Assembly: GCA_963733915.1 (NCBI GenBank)
Contig: CAVTEP010000001.1
Coordinates: 310,001 to 374,000 of the forward strand
Origin: Sulfomarinibacter sp963733915
GTDB lineage: Bacteria; Acidobacteriota; Thermoanaerobaculia; Thermoanaerobaculales; Sulfomarinibacteraceae
DNA: 64,000 bases
Direction of reading: 5' to 3'
How positions within the stretch are numbered: the first letter of the stretch is position 1; each line of letters begins with the position of its first letter. Below, piece by piece: positions 53,643 to 63,607 of this stretch. The notes below the pieces were generated by a model. The model saw nothing but the letters and a program-made list of their open reading frames with translations. It ran no database searches and was not told the DNA's origin. Position numbers and translations under genes: made by a program.

Positions 53643-55582
53643 CAGGCACCCTCCACCGGCTCGCCCAGCGGCACCCGCACCCCCTCGCCGAAGGTGGCGT
53701 CGCACCACAGGTCGAAGGCAAGCAGGGTGAAGAGCGGCTTGCGATGGTCGATCCGCTGTGACAGGTGCTCGTCGAGCAGGCCGGCGATTCCGGCCGGGTT
53801 GAAGAGGCCGCGGGCCTCCACCCTGTCCGCCGAAAAACGCTGTCTGAGCTCGTCACCGAGCCCGTGCAGCAGCCACTTCGAGAATGGGATGTTGAAGCCG
53901 CGCTTGCGGCGTTTGATGACATCGGAGGGCAGGCGTTTCCCGACCGTCTTTTTGAGGATGTCCTTGGTGTTTTTGCCCCTCAGCTTGAGGCTCGAGGGCA
54001 GCCCAGCTGCGAACTGGGAGAGATCGTGATCGAGAAACGGTGCCCGGGCCTCGAGCGAGGCGAGCATGGTCGCCCGGTCGACCTTGGTCAGGAGGTCGTC
54101 CTGGAGATACATGGTGAAATCCATGTAGAGCAGCTTGGAAAGACTGTCGGGAAGGTCTTTGCCTTCCAGGCGGGAACGCGCCGAGCCGAAGGGGTCGTCG
54201 CCCGCGAGCGCCGTGAGGACTCGAGGCGCCAGGACCGCCCGCTGCATCTCGGGCGAGTAGCTGCCGAACCAGGTGTGGTGCCGTTCGACCAGATCCTGGT
54301 CGGCGGCGGACACGAAGCGGCTCAGGAGATAGTCGAAGGCGATGTTGCCCATCGACACCGGCGTGACTTTGAGGGCGGTCTTGACCGCGAGATTCGTGAT
54401 CGGCCGTGGGATGCGGTTGTAGATCTCGGCCACCCGGTTGCCGATGTAGGTCGGGTAGCCGGCAAAGAGCTCGTCGGCGCCTTCGCCCGACAGGATGACC
54501 TTGACTTTTTGGCGGGCGAACAGGGCCAGCAGGTGGCTGGGGATGGTGGAGGCGTCGCCGAGCGGCTCACCGAGCCCGGGCCCGACCCGTCGCAGCCCGT
54601 CGGCGAGATCGCTCTCGTTGAGGATCAGCTGGTTGAAGTCAGCCTTGAAGTGGCGCGCCGTGATCTCGGCCAAGCTCGCCTCGTCGAATGCCTTCTCGGT
54701 GTGGCCGATGGAGAAAACCGGCACGCCGTCGCCCCGCTGCTCGGCGAGATAGGAGAGCACCGCCGACGAGTCGACTCCGCCCGACAGGAAGAGCCCGAAA
54801 GGCACATCCGAGCGGCTGCGGCGGCGCACCGCCTGCGCCATCCGGTGATCGAGCTCTTCTGCGAGATCATCGGAGCTGCGGCGGGCGAGCTCGGGCTGGA
54901 CGAAGTGGTCGGCGAGGTCCCAGTACTGACGGATGGTGAGCTTACAGTCCTCGGCGATCAGGAGGTGGCCGGCCGGCAGCTTGCGCACGCCCGCGAGCGG
55001 ACTCATCGGCGCCGGGACGTAGTCGTGGGTCAGATAGCGGCGGAGCGCCACCGGGTCGATGGCCTTCGGGATCCGGGGGTGGACCAGGAACGCCCGCAGA
55101 TCGGAGGCGAAGACGAGCTCTCTACCATCGCTCCAGTAGAAGAGCGGCTTCTCACCGGCGCGGTCGCGGGCCAGCAACAGCCGGCCGCGCGGCTCGTCCC
55201 ACACCGCAAAGGCAAACATGCCGTTGAGCTTGTCGACCAGGTCGGCGCCGTGCTCCTCGTAGAGGTGGGGGATGACCTCGGTATCGGTCTTTGTCCGCAG
55301 GACGTGGCCTTTGCGGAAGAGCTCCTCGGTGAGGTCGGGGGCGTTGTAGATCTGGCCGTTGCAGATCGACCAGATCGACCGGTCCTCGTTGGGGAAGGGC
55401 GGCGACGCGGCGGCGACGTCGATGATGGCCAGCCGGCGGAAGCCGAGGGCGCAGTCGGCGCGGGCCTCGTAGCCCTCGCCGTCGGGGCCGCGGTGGACCA
55501 TGGTTCCGGCCATCGCGTGCACCAGCTCCCGACGTTCGGCGTCGGATTCCCGACACCCGACAATGCCCACCAAACCACACAT
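53642..55582 (-). CDS. asnB: Asparagine synthase (glutamine-hydrolysing), EPS-associated type
   Basis: 646 residues. Cys2 is the N-terminal nucleophile of the class II glutaminase ('MCGLVGIVG', 'HRGPDGEG', 'SICNGQIYN'), and 'LFLSGGVDSS' (about residue 268) is the ATP pyrophosphatase loop; 'VILSGEGADELFAGY' follows. This long form is common in extracellular-polysaccharide and exosortase clusters, where it amidates glycan or peptide carboxyls rather than feeding Asn pools. The following glycosyltransferase supports that, but simple AsnB activity is equally possible. Confidence 0.92.
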   Translation of the reverse strand: MCGLVGIVGCRESDAERRELVHAMAGTMVHRGPDGEGYEARADCALGFRRLAIIDVAAASPPFPNEDRSIWSICNGQIYNAPDLTEELFRKGHVLRTKTDTEVIPHLYEEHGADLVDKLNGMFAFAVWDEPRGRLLLARDRAGEKPLFYWSDGRELVFASDLRAFLVHPRIPKAIDPVALRRYLTHDYVPAPMSPLAGVRKLPAGHLLIAEDCKLTIRQYWDLADHFVQPELARRSSDDLAEELDHRMAQAVRRRSRSDVPFGLFLSGGVDSSAVLSYLAEQRGDGVPVFSIGHTEKAFDEASLAEITARHFKADFNQLILNESDLADGLRRVGPGLGEPLGDASTIPSHLLALFARQKVKVILSGEGADELFAGYPTYIGNRVAEIYNRIPRPITNLAVKTALKVTPVSMGNIAFDYLLSRFVSAADQDLVERHHTWFGSYSPEMQRAVLAPRVLTALAGDDPFGSARSRLEGKDLPDSLSKLLYMDFTMYLQDDLLTKVDRATMLASLEARAPFLDHDLSQFAAGLPSSLKLRGKNTKDILKKTVGKRLPSDVIKRRKRGFNIPFSKWLLHGLGDELRQRFSADRVEARGLFNPAGIAGLLDEHLSQRIDHRKPLFTLLAFDLWCDATFGEGVRVPLGEPVEGA

Positions 55583-55689
55583 GAGCCTGCCCTTCCGGTC
55601 CCGTGCCGATCGGTGATTCTACCGCAGGTTTGTCAGCGGGGACGGAACTCTGTATCTTCGCAGCTACTTGTTGCTCTCGGGGAGACACC

Positions 55690-56874
55690 ATGAGTCTGGC
55701 AACGTATCGAAGGTGGAGCTGCTACCCCGAAGGCCTCCAACCCACGCGGCGGGCCTTTCTGAGGACGCTGGCGGCGGCCACTGTTGCGGCCGGCACTGGA
55801 AGCGCCTCTGCGGCGCAGGACGAGGGCGTGGTGGTCGCCGATGAGCCGATCCCGGTGTTCCCCGCCGACGGCTTTCCGGCAGGGTCCGTGCGGCTCAACT
55901 TCAACGAGAACCCGCTCGGCCCGTCGCCAAAGGCGATTGCCGCCATTCTCGAGGGCGGCCTCCGGGGAGCAAACCGCTACTGTTACATCGATCCGCTGGT
56001 TGACGTGATCGCGAGGCACCACGGCGTACAGCCAGGAAACGTCCTCGTCGGCTGCGGCTCCACCGAGTTCCTCCAGTTCTCCCCGTGGGCTTTCCTCAGA
56101 GACGGAGGCAACATTGTGCTGCCGCACCCGAGCTATGGCTGGGCGGCCGGAGTTGCGGAGACCATGGGTCGCCGCGCGATCCGCGTTCCGCTCGGCGAGC
56201 GCGGTGTGGTCGACACCACCCGGTTGGCAAAGGCTCTCACGCCGGACACCCGAATCGTCTATCTCGCCAACCCCAACAACCCCACCGGGTCAGCGGTGCC
56301 GCACTCCGAGATCGTCGCCCTCCTCGAGTCTCTACCGCCGCGCGCAATCCTGATGGTGGACCAGGCGTATCACGACTTCCTACCCGACGCTGAGCTCGCG
56401 TTCGACCTCGTCCGCCAGGGCGCTCCGGTGCTCGTCCTGCGCACCTTTTCCAAGGCTTGCGGGCTGGCGGGTCTGCGGCTCGGCTACGCCGTCGGGCCGG
56501 ACGCGGTCCTCGACCCGCTGCGCACGGTGTGGTGGGGCGACTTCGGGATCAACTCCGCGGCGCTGGTTGCCGGCCCGGCGGCGCTCGCCGACCGCGAGCA
56601 CCTGCAGCGTTACGCGGCCCTCGTCGACAGCGGCCTCACGCAGCTGCGCGCGGGCCTCGAGGCAATGGGCCTCGCTCCGTACCCGTACCGGGCGCCGTTT
56701 CTGATGGTCGACTGCGGCCGGCCAACCGACTCCGTGGTGCGGTCGCTGCGCGAGCGCAAGGTCTACATCCAGCCGGGGAGCAACTGGGACATGGCGACCT
56801 TCATCCGGGTCTCGGTGGGCACGACCGAGGACAACCGGGCCTTCCTGGGAGCAATGCGGGAGGTTGTGACATGA
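55690..56874 (+). CDS. Tat-exported HisC-like PLP aminotransferase
   Basis: 394 residues. 'TRRAFLRTLAAATVAAG' (residues 19-35) is a clear twin-arginine signal ending 'ASA', so a folded PLP enzyme is apparently exported. The fold-type I domain has 'NENPLGPSP', 'GCGSTEFL', 'LANPNNPTG', and PLP-Lys255 in 'FSKACGLAGLRLGY'. The family is that of histidinol-phosphate aminotransferase, but the location argues for another substrate. An ornithine-cyclodeaminase-like gene follows 25 bases later. GGGGAGACACC precedes ATG 55690. Confidence 0.88.
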   Translation: MSLATYRRWSCYPEGLQPTRRAFLRTLAAATVAAGTGSASAAQDEGVVVADEPIPVFPADGFPAGSVRLNFNENPLGPSPKAIAAILEGGLRGANRYCYIDPLVDVIARHHGVQPGNVLVGCGSTEFLQFSPWAFLRDGGNIVLPHPSYGWAAGVAETMGRRAIRVPLGERGVVDTTRLAKALTPDTRIVYLANPNNPTGSAVPHSEIVALLESLPPRAILMVDQAYHDFLPDAELAFDLVRQGAPVLVLRTFSKACGLAGLRLGYAVGPDAVLDPLRTVWWGDFGINSAALVAGPAALADREHLQRYAALVDSGLTQLRAGLEAMGLAPYPYRAPFLMVDCGRPTDSVVRSLRERKVYIQPGSNWDMATFIRVSVGTTEDNRAFLGAMREVVT

Positions 56875-56899
56875 ATGCGACAGATTGCGGGGCGATGCG

Positions 56900-57884
56900 A
56901 TGCTGATTCTGACCCACCCTCAGGTGCGCGAGCTGCTGCCGATGCGGGACTGCATGGCGGCGGTGGGGGAGGCGCTGGCCGATCTCGCCCGTGGCAACGG
57001 CGTGCAGCCGCTGCGCGACGGCTTCCTGCTGCCCAATCGGGACGGCGTGCTGGCGTGGATGCCGGGGTCCTTGGCGAAGGGCAAGCCGTACGGCGTCAAG
57101 ATTCTCAGCATTCATGACCGCGCCGCCGAGATGGGGCTCGACTCCCACCAGGGCGCGGTGATGATCTTCGATCCCGAGACCGGGCGGCCCCTGGCGCTTG
57201 CCGAGGCCGGGGCGGTGACCGCCGTCCGCACTGCGGCGGTGTCGGCGTTGGCCACCGAGCGGCTGGCTCGCGCGGATTCAACGTCGTTGGCGATTCTCGG
57301 CTCGGGAGCGCAGGCGAGGACCCACCTCGAAGCGATGCTCGAGGTGCGGCCGATCGAGGCTGTCAGGGTGTGGAGCCGGACCCGCGCCAACGCGGAGCGC
57401 TTTGCCGCCGAGGCCTCAGAGCGACACGGCGCCACCGTCGAGGTCGCGGCGGATGCGGCGGCGGCGGTCGCGGGCGCCGACATCGTGTGCACCACCACCG
57501 CCGCCCGCGAGCCGGTCTTTCTCGGCGAGATGCTGCGGCCCGGTATGCACGTCAACGGGGTCGGCTCCAGCGTTTCGGAATGGAGCGAGCTCGACGTCGA
57601 GACCGTGAGGCGATCGATGCTTTTCACCGACCGCCGCGAGTCGCTCGAGAACGAGGCCCACGAGTACCGAATCGCGGTCGAGAAAGGTGAGATCCCACGC
57701 CACCACCTCCAGGCCGAGCTCGGCCAGGTGCTGATCGGGAGCCATCCCGGCCGCACCTCCGACGACGAGATCACCCTCTTCCGATCGCTCGGTCTCGCGG
57801 TCGAGGACCTCGCATCGGTCGAGCTGATCTATCAAACGGGCGCTGGAGCGCGGCGTCGGCACCGAGGTCGACCTCGCCGGCTGA
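56900..57884 (+). CDS. Ornithine cyclodeaminase/mu-crystallin family protein (+1 frameshift at the 3' end)
   Basis: An NAD(P)-dependent OCD-family enzyme: 'LPMRDCMAAVGEAL' start, 'GVKILSIHD', 'EAGAVTAVRTAAVSALAT', 'LGSGAQARTHLEAML' (Rossmann) and 'GMHVNGVGSSVSEWSELD'. After 'ASVELIY' the frame runs on with no family similarity; deleting C57833 gives 'KRALERGVGTEVDLAG' and stop at 57884, 327 residues. Substrates of relatives include ornithine, alanine and other amino or imino acids. It is cytoplasmic, unlike the Tat aminotransferase upstream. Confidence 0.85.
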
Positions 57885-58067
57885 CGATCCTGATCGACGA
57901 CACCGCGAGTTCATCGAAAATCGGTTCCCTCCATCGTGGTGCAGGCGTCTCAAAGCACATCATCAAAGGGCGGGTTCAGAATGTGCAGCCGGGACGGCTG
58001 ACCCACAATCATCACTCGGTTTCTCGAGAATCGTCCGGAGGGCACGCGTCTCGCGTGGGCGGTTGTG

Positions 58068-60445
58068 TCATTTTGAGCGGGGATCGATCGCACGCCCCTT
58101 GGTCAGCGCTTCCTGCGCCTCGGCCGTCCGGCCGCTTCGATTGAGCAGATCGGCGAGCACGTAGTAGCCGAGCGGCCCGGCCTGGCCGTCGGGATCGGCG
58201 GCGATGCCCTTCCGCGCGAGTTCCTCGGCGCGGGCGAGGTCCTGCCCACGGTCCATGTGCAGCTTGGCCAGATAGTAGTAGCCCCGCGCGAAGTCGGGGT
58301 TGGACTCGATGGCGTCCTCCCACAGCTCCAGTTGCCGTCGCAGTGTTGCCCATGTGTCCATAGATCCGGCCGAGGTTGAACTGGGCCTGGAAGTTGCGCG
58401 GTGACCGTTCGATCGCGCTTTCGTAGAGCCGCACCGCCCCGTCGAGATCTCCGCTGTCCTCGGTGAGGACCGCCAGGTTGTAGTACGGCTTGCCCATCTC
58501 GGCGTTGGCCGCAATCGCCTGCTCGAAGAGCGTCGCGGCCCTCCCCCTCGCGGCCCTGGAGCACCCGCAGCTCGCCGAGACGGTTGACGACGATCGGGGG
58601 CGGCTCGGGCTGCTCACAGATCGCCGCGAGGACGCCGGCCGCATCGTCGATCCGGCCCGCCTTTTCGTAGAGGTCCGCCAGCGGCAGCGCGGCCTTGGTG
58701 TCGCGGGGCGAGAGCTCGAGCAGGCGGCGAAAACCGAGCTCCGCGTCCTGGTCGCGCCCGAGCTCGAGATAGGCGATGGCGAGTCCGTGAAGGGACGACT
58801 TGTGGTTCTCGTCGAGCCGGAGGGCCTCTTGGTAATGTGCAGCCGCCTCCGCGAACCGATGCTCCGTCGACGCGATCTGACCCATCAACTGATGGGCGTC
58901 GATGATGGTCGGGTCGCGCTCGAGCACCCGGTTGAGAAGCGTCGTCGCCCTCTCGGTGTCACCGCGTCCGATCTCGCCCTGGGTGGCCATGATCATCTGG
59001 TGGAGCTCGATCTTATCCTTGGGGTCGGACCGCGGGTGGTCGCCCTCCTCGTCGACGGCGACACCGCCGCTCCCGGTCAGATACCCGAGGGCGCGCAGCT
59101 GATTGAGAGTCTGCTCGTCGAGTTGGGCCTCGCTCCCCTGCGATGGTGCGTCCCGCTCCATCTCGTCCCGCAGGCGTTGCAGCCGGACCCGCAGATCGTC
59201 GACGATCAGCGGTTCCTGCGCGGCCAGGTTGCGCACTTCAGAGCGATCGTTGCGCAGGTCGTAGAGCTCCGGCCGCGGAACGTCAATGAGCTTGAAGGTA
59301 TCCGTTCGCAGCGCCCGCAGAGGCGCCCAGCCGTAGTGGAGCAGGGGGTAAAAGGACTCGCTGTAGACCTCGCTTTCGCGGGCTTTCGCCTGACCCAGAA
59401 TCGCCGGCACGAGGCTGGTACCTTCCACGCCCTCTGGAACCGGCAACCCGGCGGCCTCGAGAATCGTCGGCATGATGTCGACGTGGCTCACCGGGCCGGT
59501 ATACACCGTGCCCGCCCGGAACGCGTGGGGGAAGCGGACGATCAGCGGGACGTGGATCGTCGTCTCGTAGACGAAGAAGCCGTGGAATCGCTCGCCGTGA
59601 TCGCCGAGCCCCTCGCCGTGGTCGCCGGTCAGGATCAGCAGAGACCGGTCGACGAGGCCGCGTTCCTCCAGCGCTTCCCGGAAGTGTCCCACCAGCGAAT
59701 CCGTGAAGGCGACCTCGCCGTTATAGGGCTGCCCCGGGAAGCGCGACAGGTACGGCTCCGGTGGAGTGTAGGGGTCGTGGGGGTCGTAGAGGTGGAGCCA
59801 GAGGAAGAAAGGCGACGCGCCCTGGCGCTCGTCCAGCCACCGCACCGCTTCGGCGATCGTCACATCGCCCGAGCGTTGCACCGACCCCAGGTTCGCTGTG
59901 TCCATCTCCTCGCGATCAAAATCGTCATAGTAGCGCTCGAAGCCCTGGGCGATGCCCCACCGTGAGTCGAGCACGAAGGCGCTCACAAAACCCGCCGTGT
60001 CGCGCCCGGCGGCCTGCAGCGACCGCGCAATGGTTGCAGCGCCGTCCTGGAGAATGTAGCCGACGTTCTCGCGGACGCCGTGGTGGGGAGGGTAGGTGCC
60101 GGTCATGATCGACGAATGCGCGGGCAATGTAAACGGGACCGTGCTCGCGGCGTTTTCGAAGAGCACCCCTTCGGCCGCGAAGCGGTCGATGGCGGGCGTA
60201 TCGACGGATGAGGACCCATAGCACGAGAGACGGTCCGCCCGTAGGGTGTCGATCGTGACCAGGATGACGTTGAGCTGGTCGGGCGCGATCTCGCCGAACA
60301 GCTCGGCGGGGGCGGGCGCAACCGGTGCCGGCTCTTCACGCTGGCGGCACCCGAAGAAAACGCCCATCGCGATCAGGGCGGCCAGAGCGCCTGCGATGAA
60401 CCGGCGATGGTGGCGCGGGGTCTTCCCGTTGGTGATGACATTCAC
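58068..60445 (-). CDS. Sulfatase-like lipoprotein fused to TPR repeats (two +1 frameshifts)
   Basis: Lipobox 'GVFFGC' (Cys about 33), then an alkaline-phosphatase-superfamily sulfatase domain (about 55-430: 'NVILVTIDTLRADRLSCYG', 'HLYDPHDPY', 'LTGDHGEGLGDHGE'). At the formylglycine position the sequence is 'FTLPAHSSIMTG', with no Cys or Ser in CxPxR, so it is not a classical FGly sulfatase. TPR repeats follow from about 520. The frame breaks at 58540 (G-run) and 58349; deleting one base at each gives 791 residues ending 'AIDPRSK'. Confidence 0.82.
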
Positions 60446-60670
60446 CCCGCTATCCTACCCCGACCACGGTGCTTCGGGCACCGAGAGAGGCGGGGAGGCG
60501 CGGAACCGCCCACCCACCCGAGAAAGCCCGCAAATCACGCAGATGACGTGGATCCGCGGCAACCCAATTGCGAGCCGTATTCGTGGTGAGCGCCAAATAG
60601 ATGAATGCGGAACTGTGTTGGAGCCCTTCTCCAGTTATCGGGCAATATCTGTCCGGCACCCTCCAGAGGG
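60446..60670. other. Intergenic region without a gene
   Basis: Between the sulfatase start and the NTase partner. It has a C-rich block (CCGCCCACCCACCC near 60506) followed by a sequence with 'cgcaaatcacgcagatgacg', which looks like a dispersed intergenic repeat. No convincing frame, promoter or terminator. Confidence 0.4.
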
Positions 60671-60904
60671 CTACGGCGAGGAGTCAGGGTTCTCCTCGGA
60701 CTGATATGCCCGCCGGTAGTCGTCGCCTCGGTCCTGGTTCGCTTCCTCGAGGGTTCGGAAGCGGCGGACGCCCGGTGTTGGACGCGGTCCGAGCCGACGA
60801 CACAACACCATCATCGTGGCGACTCGGCGCAGATTTCCGGAGTCGTTTGGATCCGTCCACGGGGGCGGCATTTCTTCGATCGACCGGTACCGTTCAACCG
60901 TCAC
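60671..60904 (-). CDS. Small partner protein of nucleotidyltransferase
   Basis: 77 residues from GTG 60904, which has GGAGGAG five bases upstream. 'VTVERYRSIEEMPPPW', 'LRRVATMMVLCRRLGPR', 'PGVRRFRTLEEANQDRG' matches small proteins that pair with AbiEii-like nucleotidyltransferases. It starts one base after the NTase stop. Probably the second gene of a toxin-antitoxin-like unit. Confidence 0.65.
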   Translation of the reverse strand: MTVERYRSIEEMPPPWTDPNDSGNLRRVATMMVLCRRLGPRPTPGVRRFRTLEEANQDRGDDYRRAYQSEENPDSSP

Positions 60905-60905
60905 C

Positions 60906-61391
60906 TCACTCCTCCTCGATTCCGAAGCGTTGCGCGAGCAGCTCGGCATCCATCCGGTCCACCGGCCGTACCGTGTCCTTCTTCAATCGCCACAGTGTGA
61001 TGGGAGTCACCACCCGGACTTTCACGTCACCATAGACCTTTTCCTCGACCTCGAGGTCTTCAAACTGGAATGCCTCTCCAAGCCTGGTCACAATGTCGAA
61101 ACCGAAACCTTCGGGCGGAACGTAGCGAACGGCCGGGTATTCACCGCACAAGTCGTCCGCGGAGATCTCGCCGACACTCGGATCGGGGAAGACCGATCGC
61201 AGCGCATCCTTGAGACGTTCCACGTTTGCGCGGTCCGGCGGGATAAACAGATCGAGATCCATGGTTGAGCGCGCCAGGCCGTGCAGGCCGAGAGCGACGC
61301 CACCGAATACCGCATACTCGACCTGATGCTCGGCGAGAGCGCGGAAAACCGCACGCAGCAGCTCCTCGTCAACCAGGGGCGGCGGCGTCAA
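60906..61391 (-). CDS. Nucleotidyltransferase-fold protein
   Basis: 161 residues from TTG 61391, preceded by GAGGAAA; a longer ATG start at 61472 lacks a site. 'YAVFGGVALGLHGLARSTMDLDLFI' (split GG...DxD) is the nucleotidyltransferase signature, followed by 'RLKDALRSVFPDPSVGEI' and a helical C-terminus. Linked to the partner gene at 60671-60904. Confidence 0.78.
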   Translation of the reverse strand: MTPPPLVDEELLRAVFRALAEHQVEYAVFGGVALGLHGLARSTMDLDLFIPPDRANVERLKDALRSVFPDPSVGEISADDLCGEYPAVRYVPPEGFGFDIVTRLGEAFQFEDLEVEEKVYGDVKVRVVTPITLWRLKKDTVRPVDRMDAELLAQRFGIEEE

Positions 61392-61528
61392 GACTGGTTT
61401 CCTCGTCGGGGGTGTTCGAACACGGATTCTATTGTGCCATGGCGTGGGCGAATTCCGGTCGGTGCCCGGCATGTTGATAAGACGTTGAGATGATTGTCAA
61501 AGCCACCCAACGGCGCGCAGCGATGACA

Positions 61529-62617
61529 TTATTGGTTTCGTTTCTCAAGACACCGATGGGGCCCGCTCGAGCCGTGATGAGCCAGGATCGGCGACCCGGC
61601 GAGATCGATCTGGTCAAGTAACAGGGAACTCCGCACGAACTCCGCGGGCCACGGCTTGAGGTTGACTGTCAGCGTGTCGATCGTGCCGGTGAACCTGAAC
61701 GGCGACTCGTAGCGGTACTTCAGCATTGCGACGCCGGTGCGCGTGTCCACACCGACGTCAAACGACTCGTCTTCGGGGAACGTGATCGGCGTGCCGTGTT
61801 CGATGGTGTTCCTGGCCACTTCCTTGTCGTCCACGGAGAGCACTCCCGTTCCTCCCTCGCCGGGGTCTGGACCGTCGGACGTGAAGTCGAAGACGATGGT
61901 GTGCTTGCCGGCGCCCAAAGCGGGCCCAGACCACGTTGTGCGCTTGAGGTTGAGCAGGTTGTAGATGAACACCGGCTTGCCCCGACCAAAGCTCACCACG
62001 CCGGTGATGAATACCGCAACCACGAGGAGTGAGGCGAGGATCACGACCGTGGTGCTCAGTCTCTTCATCAGGCGTGACCAGTTCCTGCTCTGCCCGCGCC
62101 AGGCGAGCAGCAATCCGAAGACCAGGAATCCCAGACCCAGATTCCGGAAGAAGTCCGCCTTGGACCACCAGTTGAAGCCAGGACTCAGATATAAGCCGTA
62201 GCCGCCGAAGCGGCCGCCGTCGGTCACGATCATGCCTTCCGCGCCGCCCTTGGGGATCTCGACCTCGGCCGTGATGGTGTAGGACTTGTTCAGGATGTTC
62301 GGAGCGACGCTGCCGGGGACGCCGGAAAGCTCGCCCGAGTAGGTGAAGACGGTTCGTCCCGCCGTGAGGCTCGGGCGCGGCGTGTTCCAGCGCGCGAGCG
62401 TCGTATTGTCGAGCGGTAACACGTTGTACTTCTCCGCCTCGACATAGAAGAGGTCCTGCATCTCCTTCACTTTGTCCGGCATCTGGACGGCGAGGTCGTT
62501 GAACTGGGCGGGATCCTCCTCGAGGTTGTAGAGCTCCCACTGTACCCGGTCATCAGATCCCGGGGGCGCCGCGGTGCTCAGCTCCCATGGAAGCGTCGCC
62601 GGGGTGGTCGCCGCCAC
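61529..62617 (-). pseudogene. Arylsulfatase C-terminal fragment
   Basis: Contains the end of a long arylsulfatase: 'WELYNLEEDPAQFNDLAVQM', 'LLDNTTLARWNTPRPSLTAG'-like region, and the C-terminal beta domain 'GMIVTDGGRFGGYGLYL' to 'GTIDTLTVNLKPWPAE'. An extra membrane-spanning segment ('LGLGFLVFGLLLAW', then 'VVILASLLVVAVFITGVV') interrupts the C-terminal domain. The catalytic sulfatase domain (about 400 residues) is missing; upstream sequence is a fragment of an unrelated gene on the other strand. Not functional as an enzyme. Confidence 0.75.
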
Positions 62618-62802
62618 CCATTCCTCGTGATAGATGGCTCAGAAACCAAGCCGTGTTCGAGGCGGCTCAACAGATCGAGCTCGAGGGCGTTGCAATCAAG
62701 ATCATTTCGCTTCGGCACCCCGTGGAGGCCAAGCGAAGCTCCGATCGGGCGCGCGACCTCGCCGACGTTGACGAACTCCTCAAGATCAACGAGCAATCCT
62801 GA
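62587..62802 (+). pseudogene. C-terminal remnant of a nucleotidyltransferase
   Basis: From about 62650 the frame reads 'QQIELEGVAIKIISLRHPVEAKRSSDRARDLADVDELLKINEQS' (split), the last part of NTase proteins ('..RAKDLADVEELL'). The N-terminal catalytic half is missing and the frame runs into the arylsulfatase fragment on the opposite strand. Two unrelated truncated genes thus meet near 62590-62650. Confidence 0.6.
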
Positions 62803-62966
62803 GATCACCCAAAATCATGAGCTCCGTACCGGGCGCTTTTTCTCACCCTCGCCCTCCTGGATTGCCCACCCGCGCCGCGAAGGCGCGAATGTTTTTCGAG
62901 TGCCGGATGTTGAGATAGTAGGCCGGAGCGGTATCGGCCGTTCGCACCGAAGGGAGAAAGCACATC

Positions 62967-63578
62967 ATGACCCGATTCAAGCTCACGTACTTCGATTTTG
63001 ACGGCGGAAGGGGGGAACCGATACGGATCGCGTTTCATGTCGGGGGCATCGACTTCGAGGATGTCCGGGTGAAGGGCTCCGATTTTCGAGAGGTGCAGCC
63101 GTCATTCCGGTTCCACGCGCTGCCGGTGCTCGAAATCGACGGCCGGCAGATCACCCAGTCGAACTCCATCCTTCGCCACGTGGGCAAGCTGGCCGGTCTC
63201 TACCCCACCGACGACCTGCAGGCCCTTTATTGCGACGAAACCATGGGGGCGGTCGAGGATCTGAGTCACGCTGTCGGCAGGACATTCGGTCTGAAAGGCG
63301 ACGCCATGAAGCAGGCACGTGAGGAGCTCGTCGAGGGCCGGCTCGCGACCTACATCAAGGGTCTCGATGGACTCCTCGGCCGCGGCGGCGGCGAGTACTT
63401 TGCGGACGGGCGGATGACCGTAGCCGACCTCAAGGTCTTCGTCGAGACCCGGAACCTGGCCAGAGGCATCCTGGACCACGTCCCGACCGACATCGTCGAG
63501 AGCCTCGCCCCGGCTCTGGCGGAGCACCGCGACCGCATCACCAACGACCCGCGGGTCCTGGCCTACTACGCTCGTTAG
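62967..63578 (+). CDS. Glutathione S-transferase
   Basis: 203 residues. N-terminal thioredoxin-like domain with 'LTYFDFDGGRGEPIRIAFH' (Tyr near residue 8 as catalytic position), 'ALPVLEIDGRQITQSNSIL' (cis-Pro and glutathione Gln/Ser), and an all-helical C-terminal domain with 'MTVADLKVF'. The layout is that of sigma- or omega-like GSTs. AGGGAGAAAG precedes ATG 62967. Confidence 0.92.
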   Translation: MTRFKLTYFDFDGGRGEPIRIAFHVGGIDFEDVRVKGSDFREVQPSFRFHALPVLEIDGRQITQSNSILRHVGKLAGLYPTDDLQALYCDETMGAVEDLSHAVGRTFGLKGDAMKQAREELVEGRLATYIKGLDGLLGRGGGEYFADGRMTVADLKVFVETRNLARGILDHVPTDIVESLAPALAEHRDRITNDPRVLAYYAR

Positions 63579-63607
63579 GGGACCGGGTCGGTCAAAGGGT
63601 GGCAGCT

